DNA of 64,000 nucleotides from Achatina immaculata (lineage: Eukaryota; Mollusca; Gastropoda; Stylommatophora; Achatinidae), in contig CM019691.1 of assembly GCA_009760885.1 (NCBI GenBank), positions 33,205,814 through 33,269,813 of the forward strand, given 5' to 3'. Below the pieces are notes generated by a model. It searched no databases. It was not told where the DNA came from and saw only the letters and a program-made list of their open reading frames with translations. A program made the position numbers and the translations under genes. Shown here one piece after another: positions 46,390 through 57,791 of this stretch; positions within the stretch are counted from its first letter, which is position 1; every line of letters begins with the position of its first letter.

Positions 46390-47934
46390 TGTTTTCCGAC
46401 ATCAGAGCCGCTTACGCCTTTAAAAACCACATCTCTCTCGCCTGATTTATCGTCATTTTTCAAACTTAGTGTTTCACAGAAAACAATCGATAAACATTCT
46501 TGAATAATCGTTTCCGTTTATTTATTTGTTTACTTTACTTTTCTTTTTTTTTTTTTTGGTTTTCTTTTCAATCTTGGTTGTTTAATCTCTGGAATCACAA
46601 TGATAACAAAAGAAAAACAAAATGCAGGTCTCTTTAAATTTCCTCCCACCGAATGGATTCACATATTCAAAACCCGAAGTGCTTTGTGGGAATGGAGTCT
46701 TTCTTACAAGAGAACACACGCTGAAACTGGGGGTGTAAAGGGAGACGAAGGACAGGAATGTATTTCTCTCACTGCGTGATCGATGCCGCCATGAGTCTTT
46801 GTTTAGCTCTGTTAATAGATCTATTTTTTAAAAAAAACTCCCCTTTTTCTCCATTGCTCTTCTGTTTTCAGGATTTCTAGTTAGAGATTGTTATGCGTGT
46901 TTTTGAATTAATCTACAAAAGTGTTTATCTACATCTTAGCATTCGTATGGATGGACACACGTTTGTCTTCTAAAAATATAAAAAATATGTTAGATTTTAC
47001 TTCAGACGTGTTGGTAAGAGACAGACAACCCATAGATGTCTCTACCGAGTACAATTATGTTTTTATAGGACTGTGGCTGATTTTCAACCTGTCTTCAGGT
47101 TGCCCCACGTACTGGTTTTTTTTAAAAAATATGTACCGCCATATTTGGAAACACACCCTTAATAGGTGAGACTTTGACTAACGTAGACGAGCCCTCCACC
47201 AACTCCCTGTCCGACTTCCATGGCTTACTTCTGAAAGAAGGAAAATAATACAATAAAGTAGGCGTGATGATTATCTCTTTTAAAAAATGCTGCGCACTTT
47301 AGGTATGAGAGCCAAGAACTGGCTGAATCGAACTCTGGACTCCAGTAGGGAAAGTAACCCAACAAACAACAAGAAAACCCGTTATCGATTCAGCAGTGAA
47401 GCAGCATGAGAGAAGGATGTTGAGTTGTTTCAACCTAGTCAACGGATCTGAGAGATCGACATGTTTCGTACAGCGACGAAGCTAGCCAGAACGGATATTT
47501 TTAAGATTCAAGAAAGCAACAGCTTATCCGGCCTTAGAGGCCCATTTTCACGTTCCTCGCCAGATGTAACAGCTGTCACGACTTCTGTCTGTCGGTTGCT
47601 TTTCACATTAAAATATGTGTTTTGTTGTGCTGTTCTAAAATGAATTTTGAGCAGAATCACGGTCTGCATCTTCTCTCTGCCTTTGTTAATTTAGAACAAG
47701 ACGTTGTCACGTGATTAATCTGTCAAAAGTTGGACGGGACGAAATAAGTTCAGTCAGTTTGAGCTCTTTTTCCTTATTCTAAACAGAGCTCACGACGATG
47801 CAGGCTGGCCTAGTTTAACGCTTTCATTGATGAATTAATTTCTGTTCTTTAACAGGATAAATTTTGATGACAAATTTTGGCGAAAAAAACTGGAAGCAAG
47901 ATACTCTATAATTTAAAAAAATATGGGTTGGTTT
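46390..47934. other. Unassigned DNA, about 1.5 kb
   Basis: AT-rich with T-runs near 46540. Frames of 60-82 codons have no motif. No gene or element is recognised. Confidence 0.5.
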
Positions 47935-48157
47935 AGAGGCATATAGGGATATGGTGTTAGTGCCCACATTTTCCTTGACCTGTCAGCACACTAGAGGGTG
48001 ATATGGTCAATATCACACCTGGCCGCCTTTCCTTCCCCAACTCCAGAAGTCGGGTACCCATTTCTACAGCTGGGTGAATGGGATGCCTCCGTCCGCATTC
48101 AAACCCCGACCTTCGCCATGAGAGACCAGTGCACTAACCACTTCGCCACTCATTTCA
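47935..48157 (-). mobile_element. SINE-S copy
   Basis: The minus-strand head GCGAAGTGGTTAGTGCACTG and B-box GGTTTGAATGC (mutated) are followed by core GATATTGACCATATCACCCT. The head half is duplicated at 49776 by the segmental duplication. Confidence 0.9.
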
Positions 48158-49775
48158 TTTTATGTAGACTTTGTCAAATTATATACAGATCTGAGCATTG
48201 GTTCCCTTAGGTGTCTAAGACTCACCAGCACGGCCAGTGTTGCTTTGGGGTGAAAGAGTTGATGAATCTTAAGAGGAGGCAAAGAAAATGGAATCTCTTC
48301 GTAGTGTAGTAATAAAAATATAAGCTGTATAATGTCATGATACTTTTCAACTTAGAAGACGCTTTTAAAGCATCTATATATCATTCGTTGTGGAACTTGC
48401 CGAGTACTAGTTTGTTAAACAGCGTTTTTAAAGTCTGAATCTTCCTTTATTTGAACCCCCATAATTACCCAGAGAAACGGTAAACCACGTGCTTGCAAGA
48501 TCTGGTATCCTTCCTGTATCTGCTTGCCTCTTTCCTCGTCTTCTTTACCTCGACATGGAGCATAGGCCATCAACTTATTGCTGCCCTGATCTGTTTTTGC
48601 ACCTGGGTTTTTGGTCTTTTATTTTTGGTACTTGTTTTCTCCTCAGATCGCAATTACCTTTCCACGTGGCTTGATCTTTTTCCAGTTCTTCTCAGTTCCT
48701 ACGGCTGATGGCGAAAAATCTCATCCCTCCGACTGTGTATGCCCGATAGATGCGTTAAGCTAAGAAGAGAGACCAAGAAGTTCTTACTAGCAACAAAAGA
48801 AATCTTAAGGAAAATTAACAGAATTACACGGGGGAAGAGGTGGGTATGTATACACAACAGTGCTATGAGGCGTTCTTCAAGAAGGAAGATCAGTGTATGA
48901 TCAGACCCATCAAAGTGAGATGGTGGAAAGAAATGGAGACATTATGGCGTGTCACAAAATGTACTGCTGTATATAAACGCAATTCAATTTTCTGGCCATA
49001 AACCCTCGTGTTAAGAGAAACCAAAATGATTTTGTCGGCCAGCAAGCATCGACTTACGGCCCATAGATTTCTCCAAACGATCATGCACGGCACGACGCCC
49101 CTCTTACACGCAATCATATTCGAGTTATTTGCAACTGGAATAAGCAGTCATTTCTCTTTTCTTTTACCAAAACTTCATTTGCAATAAAAATGAATCTTGT
49201 CACGCGGGAGTGATGTAATGTCACTCTATTTTACAAACAAATATAATCATAGAAGTATCAGGAAGGGCCAGGATAGGCTAGCATCTTTAAAGATAGGAAT
49301 TTAGATGCGTTCTGATGTAACTGCCCTTTGATGGCCCCGATTGGATATATGTCCATTTTTCATTTCTTGTTCGGCGAGAAAATTTCGGCTAATAAATGAA
49401 TTAATATAAGGAAGATCTTGACGCGGAAGCAAATGGGTTATATAAAGTTCAAAATGAACAGCACTTCCGGTAATAACCAACTGAAGCAGAATATAACGAC
49501 CCAGGCATCCTGATTGCTCCTCCCTCCCCCCTTTTTAGCTAAAAGTAATGATAGATACCTTTTACTTCTAATTCAGAGGTAACTGTAGCTGGGCTGTTAG
49601 TTTGGGAGCCCGTGCTCTGGCTGAAATGTCTTTATACGAATGCTCTGACGTTTGTTTACTTATTTTGTGAAAGGCTGAACAGGGTATCGGTCTCGCTTGC
49701 TGGTGCACGCCTGTAAGCCCCACTGTTCCTATACTGTGGTGCTAAGTCATACAATGTAGATTACGCAGTAGTCCA
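48057..49775. repeat. Segmental tandem duplication, copy 1 (1719 bp)
   Basis: It is followed head-to-tail by a copy at 49776-51493 that is about 99.5% identical. The left boundary lies inside a SINE-S. ACCCA is present at both the left boundary (48056-48060) and the internal junction (49775-49779), suggesting microhomology. No gene is recognised inside; the 60-75-codon frames are short and unrelated to known families. Confidence 0.95.
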
Positions 49776-51493
49776 CCCATTTCTACAGCTGGGTGAATGG
49801 GATGCCTCCGTCCGGATTCAAACCCCGACCTTCGCCATGAGAGACCAGTGCACTAACCACTTCGCCACTCATTTCATTTTATGTAGACTTTGTCAAATTA
49901 TATACAGATCTGAGCATTGGTTCCCTTAGGTGTCTAAGACTCACCAGCACGGCCAGTGTTGCTTTGGGGTGAAAGAGTTGATGAATCTTAAGAGGAGGCA
50001 AAGAAAATGGAATCTCTTCGTAGTGTAGTAACAAAAATATAAGCTGTATAATGTCATGATACTTTTCAACTTAGAAGACGCTTTTAAAGCATCTATATAT
50101 CATTCGTTGTGTAACTTGCCGAGTACTAGTTTGTTAACAGCGTTTTTAAAGTCTGAATCTTCCTTTATTTGAACCCCCATAATTACCCAGAGAAACGGTA
50201 AACCACGTGCTTGCAAGATCTGGTATCCTTCCTGTATCTGCTTGCCTCTTTCCTCGTCTTCTTTACCTCGACATGGGGCATAGGCCATCAACTTATTGCT
50301 GCCCTGATCTGTTTTTGCACCTGGGTTTTTGGTCTTTTATTTTTGGTACTTGTTTTCTCCTCAGATCGCAATTACCTTTCCATGTGGCTTGATCTTTTTC
50401 CAGTTCTTCTCAGTTCCTACGGCTGATGGCGAAAAATCTCATCCCTCCGACTGTGTATGCCCGATAGATGCGTTAAGCTAAGAAGAGAGACCAAGAAGTT
50501 CTTACTAGCAACAAAAGAAATCTTAAGGAAAATTAACAGAATTACACGGGGGGAGAGGTGGGTATGTATACACAACAGTGCTATGAGGCGTTCTTCAAGA
50601 AGGAAGATCAGTGTATGATCAGACCCATCAAAGTGAGATGGTGGAAAGAAATGGAGACATTATGGCGTGTCACAAAATGTACTGCTGTATATAAACGCAA
50701 TTCAATTTTCTGGCCATAAACCCTCGTGTTAAGAGAAACCAAAATGATTTTGTCGGCCAGCAAGCATCGACTTACGGCCCATAGATTTCTCCAAACGATC
50801 ATGCACGGCACGACGCCCCTCTTACACGCAATCATATTCGAGTTATTTGCAACTGGAATAAGCAGTCATTTCTCTTTTCTTTTACCAAAACTTCATTTGC
50901 AATAAAAATGAATCTTGTCACGCGGGAGTGATGTAATGTCACTCTATTTTACAAACAAATATAATCATAGAAGTATCAGGAAGGGCCAGGATAGGCTAGC
51001 ATCTTTAAAGATAGGAATTTAGATGCGTTCTGATGTAACTGCCCTTTGATGGCCCCGATTGGATATATGTCCATTTTTCATTTCTTGTTCGGCGAGAAAA
51101 TTTCGGCTAATAAATGAATTAATATAAGGAAGATCTTGACGCGGAAGCAAATGGGTTATATAAAGTTCAAAATGAACAGCACTTCCGGTAATAACCAACT
51201 GAAGCAGAATATAACGACCCAGGCATCCTGATTGCTCCTCCCTCCCCCCTTTTTAGCTAAAAGTAATGATAGATACCTTTTACTTCTAATTCAGAGGTAA
51301 CTGTAGCTGGGCTGTTAGTTTGGGAGCCCGTGCTCTGGCTGAAATGTCTTTATACGAATGCTCTGACGTTTGTTTACTTATTTTGTGAAAGGCTGAACAG
51401 GGTATCGGTCTCGCTTGCTGGTGCACGCCTGTAAGCCCCACTGTTCCTATACTGTGGTGCTAAGTCATACAATGTAGATTACGCAGTAGTCCA
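49776..51493. repeat. Segmental tandem duplication, copy 2 (1718 bp)
   Basis: About eight substitutions and one single-base deletion separate it from copy 1; for example GTTAAACAG becomes GTTAACAG. The first 100 bases are the head of a SINE-S (minus), cut off by the duplication boundary. Confidence 0.95.
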
Positions 51494-51944
51494 CTCAGTT
51501 TTTCTTTACGGTCTGAATCAAATCCAGGTTTGTGGGACTGTGGTAGTGGTAGAGGGCTGGGGGCGGGGACGGACTGAATTTGTCAAGAATAGATGATTAA
51601 CTTTTTTTACAATCATATATCAATAGTTTTATGAGTTAGTTTTCTCAAAAATATTTCATCCAAGGGAAGAAACTGTATATTTAATGGATAACAGATTTGG
51701 AAGGTTTGTTCTAAGAGATGACTGTAAAAAGTCTGAAGTTTGCGCCTATCAAACAACGTTTTTCATCGTTCAGAATATCTTCTAGACAGTTGTAGGTAAG
51801 CTAAGACAGCAAGTGGTTGAAGAAGAGACTTACCGTAGTCATAGGTTGTTTTTTTTAAGCAAGTTAGAAACAACGAAGTTTGCCCACAGGAAAGTGGTAA
51901 AGAAAAGTATACGTGATTATCTTTGTACACATTGGTTCCTCATG
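51494..51944. other. Unassigned DNA
   Basis: Nothing recognised between the duplication and the 37-bp array. Confidence 0.5.
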
Positions 51945-52968
51945 GGTGTATGGCATGATCTAGCTAGATGAATGTATGTGTGATGAGTCATGATCTAGTG
52001 GTTGGTGAGTGTATGTGTGATGAGTCATGATCTAGTGGTGGGTGAGTGTATGTGTGGTTAGTCATGATCTAGTGGTGGGTGAGTGTATGTGTGGTTAGTC
52101 ATGATCTAGTGGTGGGTGAGTGTATGTGTGGTTAGTCATGATCTAGTGGTGGGTGAGTGTATGTGTGGTTAGTCATGATCTAGTGGTGGGTGAGTGTATG
52201 TGTGGTTAGTCATGATCTAGTGAGTGTATGTGTGGTGAGTCATGATCTAGTGGTGGGTGAGTGTATGTGTGACGAGTCATGATCTAGTGGTGGGTGAGTG
52301 TATGTGTGGTTAGTCATGATCTAGTGGTGGGTGAGTGTATGTGTGGTTAGTCATGATCTAGTGAGTGTATGTGTGGTGAGTCATGATCTAGTGGCGGGTG
52401 AGTGTATGTGTGACGAGTCATGATCTAGTGGTGGGTGAGTGTATGTGTGGTTAGTCATGATCTAGTGGTGGGTGAGTGTATGTGTGGTTAGTCATGATCT
52501 AGTGGCGGGTGAGTGTATGTGTGGTTAGTCATGATCTAGTGGTGGGTGAGTGTATGTGTGGTGAGTCATGATCTAGTGGCGGGTGAGTGTATGTGTGGTT
52601 AGTCATGATCTAGTGAGTGTATGTGTGGTGAGTCATGATCTAGTGGCGGGTGAGTGTATGTGTGGTTAGTCATGATCTAGTGGTGGGTGAATGTATGTGT
52701 GGTTAGTCATGATCTAGTGGCGGGTGAGTGTATGTGTGGTTAGTCATGATCTAGTGGTGGGTGAATGTATGTGTGATTAGTCATGATCTAGTGGTGGGTG
52801 AATGTATGTGTGGTTAGTCATGATCTAGTGGTGGATGAGCCTATGTGTGGTGAGTCATGATCTAGTGGTGGGTGAGTGTATGTGTGACGAGTCATGATCT
52901 AGTGGTGGGTGAGTGTATGTGTGGTGAGTCATGATCTAGTGGTGGGTGAGTGTATGTGTGGTGAGGCG
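51945..52968. repeat. 1.0-kb minisatellite, 37-bp unit
   Basis: Nearly 30 copies of GTGAGTGTATGTGTGGTTAG followed by TCATGATCTAGTGGTGG, with a roughly 28-bp short variant lacking one GTGGTGG block. Units carry TTAGTCA or TGAGTCA next to TGATC. Higher-order groups of long and short units recur. Confidence 0.97.
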
Positions 52969-53797
52969 TGAAGCAATGACAGCCTAGTATACAACAACAT
53001 TCAAAGGAACGAACACTTCACGCTAACTTTGACCGCGATCCAGGAACGACCTCTGCATCGAAGAACAGGTCCAAGCATAAGCATGTTTAATCAGTTTTTC
53101 AGCGCTAGTGCGGATATATAAAAACCTGGCATAAACGTCCATCTTCTAGCTTTCACGCAGCGGCTTTCTCCACAACTCCCACCAAGAAATTGCTCTCGCG
53201 GCCCAGTTTAGTCATAACTCATCCACATGACCAAATGCCCAGCGGTCACGTCATCACTAGCTTAAGGTGCACCTGAACAACCACGATATATCTGGCAACC
53301 CGTATACTGTTATAATTTCGAAAAAGAAAAAAAAACCCACTTCATGTGAAAGAGAAGACAAATAGGAAAAGAACGACTGGGAATCGAGATCCAGAACCTG
53401 GAGTCTAGTGTGACAAGTCACCTGCTTTTCAAGAGAGGATAGAACCACCGCCATCTTCTCCATGAAGCTTCCCAGAAATGCTCTACTTGCTGCTGTTTTT
53501 TTTTTTTTTTTGGCCCCTTAATATGTTTTTTTTAAAAACTCACTAAACCCGAAAACACGGAAATTCTGTCACTCAAAATACAAATCTGACAGGTACCAAA
53601 TCTGACGCTCGCAGAAGATCTTGTCTACGTGTCAAGTTTGGTCAGGCCTGCTAAGTGAGGAGAAACTGATTTCTAGTGACAGATTTTCTGTGTTGTAGCA
53701 TCAATGCCTGCCACGAGTTCAGACCTGCCAGTAAATAAAGACCAGGTATGTTAAGCACCACCTCCCCCCCCTCCCCCCATTTTAAACAAATATTTTG
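52969..53797. other. Unassigned DNA
   Basis: T-runs occur at 53495-53512 and 53530. No gene or element is recognised. Confidence 0.5.
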
Positions 53798-53880
53798 GCC
53801 GGGTTGATAGTGCGTGTCTTCTAAAGGTTAGGCCGACTCCTTTGGTCCGAGGTTCGATTCAGTCATTATGTTGCTGTTTT
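53798..53880 (+). mobile_element. tRNA-like SINE head (probably SINE-T-related)
   Basis: It contains GCCGGGTTGATAGTGCGTGT and GAGGTTCGATTCAGTC (B-box GGTTCGATTC). A matching body (AAAGTGCTTTGTCTACAG) appears only at 54283, after a LINE fragment. The element may be one SINE split by an insertion. Confidence 0.55.
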
Positions 53881-53972
53881 TCCCCTCTTTTTCTTTGTAT
53901 ATTGAATCAAGTCGAGTGTGGGAAGAATGAAAGATGGAGTGATGAAGGGCAGAATGTAAGACGGGCCCGCAT

Positions 53973-54240
53973 GCCTAATTTCTTCTTCTTCTTTTTCTTC
54001 GTCTTCAGTTTTCCGAGCCATTACGGCTCATTTCTGCAGATAAAGTTCGCTTCCATTCCTCTCTATTCCTAATCTTCTCTCTCCCGTCGGTCACACCAGC
54101 TTCTTTTATACCATCTTCTACGCTGTCTTTCCATCTCTGTCTTGATCTTGTTTCTCTCATCTCTCGTGCACACAACATTTTCGTTTGTTCTCTTCCATTC
54201 TTTCTACATGCCCCAGCCAGCGTAGCCGAATTCTTTACCC
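53973..54240 (-). mobile_element. LINE 3' fragment with (GAA)n tail
   Basis: The minus strand, with a frameshift, reads LRWLGHVERMEENKRK, then AREMRETRSRQRWKDSVEDG, IKEAGVTDGREKIRNREEWK and RTLSAEMSRNGSEN. A GAAGAAAAAGAAGAAGAA tail follows. It lies between the SINE head (53798) and the SINE-T body (54283). Confidence 0.85.
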
Positions 54241-54244
54241 TTTA

Positions 54245-54277
54245 AAAACTCATTCATTCATTCATTCATTCATTCAC
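54245..54277. repeat. (ATTC)n microsatellite
   Basis: About eight ATTC units with a terminal ACTC. Confidence 0.95.
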
Positions 54278-54282
54278 TCATG

Positions 54283-54435
54283 TCTCAAAGTGCTTTGTCT
54301 ACAGTTCTTCCAGGCTAATCGTCCCCCTCTTCGTTCTATATATAACATGCGCGTCTCATCCATCCTGTCAGTATTTCGTTTTCTTTTTTTTCCCATCAGT
54401 TTTACCTGCTGATCAGAGCTACATGTATCAGAAAC
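54283..54435 (+). mobile_element. SINE-T-related body
   Basis: It contains AAAGTGCTTTGTCTACAGTT, CCCCCTCTTCGTTC and CAGTATTTCGTTTTC, ending with GTTTTACCTGCTGATCAGAG. The same body without a head recurs at 59215-59350 and 60635-60775. Confidence 0.75.
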
Positions 54436-55125
54436 AGCTCGTTGCTGTCGCATACTAATCTGCAGTCACAAACGCCTGGTCTGTGCCGACCTTCCTCTGT
54501 ATGCACTAAAACCTGATCGCGACTACACCCCTTACCGGAAACCGACGTAATGTGTGCATCAGAAACATGGCGGGAACGGTTAAAGGTGTCTTCAGGGAAT
54601 AGAGTCCATAATGTTAACGGCTTCTATTGTCACATGCAATTTGTAGCCATTCAGGGACGTTTGTTCCTATATGGACCGTTCATTAACTCAATTTACACAC
54701 CGAAAAAAAAAATCGTTTATGTTTCCGACAGCGGCGACTGAACGTCATTAATACAGATGTTCACAAGGAATTTCTGACAATGTCGACTTGAGCACCACTT
54801 ATTTATTCTACTGAATGACTGAAAGGTGAAAAAAAAACCCCAACAAACAAACAAGAACGTCCTTTTCTCCATTAAAATTGAGAAAGTAACCCTGATGCAG
54901 TTCAGAATAATGATTTATGTAATGGATACGTCGTGACCAAGTCGGTGTGTAGGTTTATCTCGGGGCTTGTACATAGATCTTCAAGCTGTTTTGGACCGGG
55001 ACAGCGCTGTCGGTCTTGAAGAAGGGGTTTCGCTGTGGAATTACTGGTTATTCTGATAACCACTTTTTGTTCTCAAAATATAGGTGTTACAAATATTCCC
55101 TACAAATATCTGATTGAGAAGTTCA
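54436..55125. other. Unassigned DNA
   Basis: No recognisable gene or repeat. Confidence 0.5.
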
Positions 55126-55245
55126 CTACCATGGAATGGTAGCATGTTTTTCCCATACCATGGAATGGTAGCATGTTTTTCCCATACCATGGAATGGTAG
55201 CATGTTTTTCCCATACCATGGAATGGTAGCATGTTTTTCCCAATA
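55126..55245. repeat. 29-bp repeat with a hairpin in each unit
   Basis: Four perfect copies of ACCATGGAATGGTAGCATGT plus TTTTCCCAT. Each has TACCAT-GGA-ATGGTA, a 6-bp stem with a 3-base loop. Confidence 0.95.
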
Positions 55246-55333
55246 AAGTAACAATAACTGCGTCGAAATTTAAAAAATGAACAATTTTTAAAAATAATTT
55301 GTTATAAATAGGAAACTACGAGGCTTTGGTACA

Positions 55334-55594
55334 GTAAAGTAAGAGAACAAATTTTGTATGATTAGACCTCGAAAAAATCGTAGACAAAGCACTTTAGTGA
55401 GACGTGAGGTGCTAGTTGGCTAAGTCGATAGTAAGCTGTTCTCTCGTGGCTAGACGGCTGCTCGTCCTACCGGAGTCCGTGTTCGAATCCCAAGTAATTC
55501 TCTTGTGATTTTTCTTTCTCTCACGTCTCACTAAAGTGCTTTGTCTACGATTTTTTCGAAGTATAATCATACAAAATTTGTTCTCTTACTTTAC
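55334..55594 (+). mobile_element. SINE-T with inverted body copies
   Basis: A full SINE-T (55409-55594) has a tRNA-like head (GGCTGCTCGTCC, B-box GTTCGAATCCC) and body. It is preceded by 55334-55408, which is the reverse complement of its own 75-bp 3' body (55520-55594) with two mismatches. The tRNA head sits in the loop of a long stem. Confidence 0.92.
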
Positions 55595-55680
55595 GAAATT
55601 TAAAAAAAAAAAGAATTACAGACTACATAGAATGCGCAACAAAAATATTAAAAGTACAGACCCATGTTACTACTCCTCGT

Positions 55681-55729
55681 TCTCCTCCATAGAAGAAGAA
55701 GAAGAAGTAGAAGAAGACGAAGAAGAATA
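55681..55729. repeat. (GAA)n triplet tract
   Basis: Interrupted GAA repeats giving a glutamate-rich artefact frame. Confidence 0.9.
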
Positions 55730-55796
55730 GTGTACTCATTCGCAATCTGCTCAGGTGTAATAAGAAGTACTGCATAACAGTCATGCAAAGATGTGT

Positions 55797-56215
55797 CAGT
55801 GAAACAGAGTTTAGGTTGTATGATAAAGAGGTGCAGACTTTACGTAATATGATAAGATTTAAAGCAGAGTTTAGATTGTATAATAAAGAGTTTCAGACTT
55901 TACGTAATATGATAAGATTTAAAGCAGAGTTTAGGTTGTATAATAAAGAGTTTCAGACTTTACGTAATATGATAAGATTTAAAGCAGAGTTTAGATTGTA
56001 TGATAAAGAGTTTCAGACTTTACGTAATATGATAAGATTTAAAGCAGAGTTTAGGTTGTATAATAAAGAGTTTCAGACTTTACGTAATATGATAAGATTT
56101 AAAGCAGAGTTTAGGTTGTATAATAAAGAGTTTCAGACTTTACGTAATATGATAAGATTTAAAGCAGAGTTTACGTAATATGATAAAGCAGAGTTTAGGT
56201 TGTATGATAAAGAGC
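55797..56215. repeat. 60-bp minisatellite, six to seven copies
   Basis: Exact 60-bp period. The unit includes AGCAGAGTTTAGGTTGTATA, ATAAAGAGTTTCAGACTTTA and CGTAATATGATAAGATTTAA. Since 60 is divisible by three, the frame stays open for 131 codons (EFRLYNKEFQTLRNMIRFKA repeated). There is no other sign of a gene. Confidence 0.97.
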
Positions 56216-56224
56216 TGCAGAGTT

Positions 56225-56432
56225 TACATAATATGATAAGATTTAAAACAGATTTGGCATAATATGATAAAATTTAAAGCCGAGATTAGGTGGTGTGATA
56301 AGATTAAAAGCTGAGATTAGGTAGTGTGAAAGATTAAAAGCTGAGATTAGGTGGTGTGATAAGATTAAAAGCTGAGATTAAGTGGTGTGATAAGAATTAA
56401 AGCTGCGATTAGGTGGTGTGATAAGATTTAAA
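56225..56432. repeat. About 31-bp array derived from the 60-bp unit
   Basis: Copies of GCTGAGATTAGGTGGTGTGA followed by TAAGATTAAAA, related to half of the adjoining 60-bp unit. Confidence 0.88.
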
Positions 56433-56939
56433 GTATATTTTGTGACCAAATAACAAAACTGCTCACATCAATGAGAAGCATGCCTGACATTCTGTGATTT
56501 TTGCTTGTTATGCATGGGAGTTTACCTAGCCAATAAGAGCGTCTGGCTTTCAGGTGAATATGGTTTTCCGTGTCTAGTCTTGCTGGCCAATCAGTCAGGA
56601 CATTTGCCTTCTGATGTCCATTTCTCTACGGTATGACTGTAGTTAGGGTAATGCGGTAAATGTACAAATGTTATTAATAACAGTAAAAGTAAAAATAATA
56701 TGATTTGAAGAGGAGAAAGTTCAGATTGCTTCAAACTGCTTCACCGAACAAAGGAAGTGCTTGACTGTACAGGCGGCGTTCTAATCTTGTCTCTCTCGCT
56801 CTTGCTGCTCTGTAGATGGCACCGATGCCCGTTTACCCCCACTGAGGTTACTGGTGTCATTTTGCAATGCTTACCAAGGGTTCTATTTTCACTGTACATA
56901 ACGAGTTTGATTCTCTATAACCTAGCACGAGATGTATTC
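56433..56939. other. Unassigned DNA
   Basis: Nothing recognised. Some frames cross into the next LINE's pyrimidine tail. Confidence 0.5.
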
Positions 56940-57302
56940 TCTCTCTCCCTCTCTCGGCCCCCCCTCTCTCTCTCTTTCTCTGAACCTTTAGGTGCTCAAG
57001 GCACACGGGGCTTTCATAAGCGTAAGGGTCTTCAAGAAACTCTGTCTTTGCCCAGGTAAGCTTTCTATTGTTCAACTTCCTCTCCGTTGTTCTTCTCCGT
57101 ATTCTTCTTTGTTCTACCCCTACTCCTATTCCCCCTGAGGTATCCATGTTAGCGCTACTTTTGACAATGAGTCACTAGTCACCCGGAGCACGTGCTCCAA
57201 CCTGCGTCAGCGTCTTTCCTCGGTAATCGAAGTTAATGGCTTCATCTGCGTCTCTGCCAGCAAAGTGTTATTTCTTGTGGTATTTGGCCAAAATAATCCT
57301 CT
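56940..57302 (-). mobile_element. LINE fam-2 fragment, 3' part (split)
   Basis: Minus-strand match to 42890-43220 of the fam-2 element, including the RRT-TER-LNNRKLTWAKTE end and a CT-rich tail at 56940-56980. It is broken at 57302 by the fam-1 insertion and resumes at 57572. Confidence 0.9.
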
Positions 57303-57571
57303 AGTAAAGAGGATTAAACAAAGAAAACTTAAATATTTTAGACACATTAAACGTCATGGTAATCTAGAGAAAATCGTTTTGGATGGGTACATAATGGGAA
57401 AAAGAAAGAGAGGAAGACCAAGGCGAAGATGGCTGCAAGACATCGTTGATGATCTGCAAATGGATGCATCAGCAGCAGGCCATCTTGCCCACAACCGAGA
57501 GGGCTGCAGGAGAGCTGTTAGGGAGGCAAAGTTCCGCAAGGGACATGCAAATGACTGACTGAATGAATGAT
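57303..57571 (+). mobile_element. LINE fam-1 insertion with 6-bp TSD
   Basis: The plus strand reads VKRIKQRKLKYFRHIKRHGN, GYIMGKRKRGRPRRRWLQDI, then DDLQMDASAAGHLAHNREGC and AVREAKFRKGHAND. It has an open frame and the tail GACTGAATGAATGA. It is flanked by TCCTCT at 57297-57302 and 57572-57577. It is inserted into an oppositely oriented fam-2 copy. Confidence 0.93.
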
Positions 57572-57735
57572 TCCTCTGACCCTACGTAAACATTTTGTCT
57601 GGAAGGAATTCAATTTGTTTTCTATAGTTTTTGCGGTTTTCCAGCATTCAATTCCGTAGAGTAGCACATTTAGGACATTACTCTTAAATATCCCGATTTT
57701 TGTTAGATGCGTTTCAGATGGCTTGAAAAGCAAGA
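57572..57735 (-). mobile_element. LINE fam-2 fragment, 5' part (split)
   Basis: The minus strand reads IFKSNVLNVLLYGIECWKTA, then ENKLNSFQTKCLRRVRG, matching 42757-42875. It continues across the fam-1 insertion into 57302. Confidence 0.9.
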
Positions 57736-57791
57736 AAACATCCACAGTTTATGGGAAGAGTGCTCAGTTGAAGCGAACTAAATCATATGTG

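Noticed and set aside
55783..56178. 131-codon frame with 20-residue repeats
   Set aside because: The DNA unit is exactly 60 bp, so the open frame follows automatically. No start context, splice sites or homologue are apparent.
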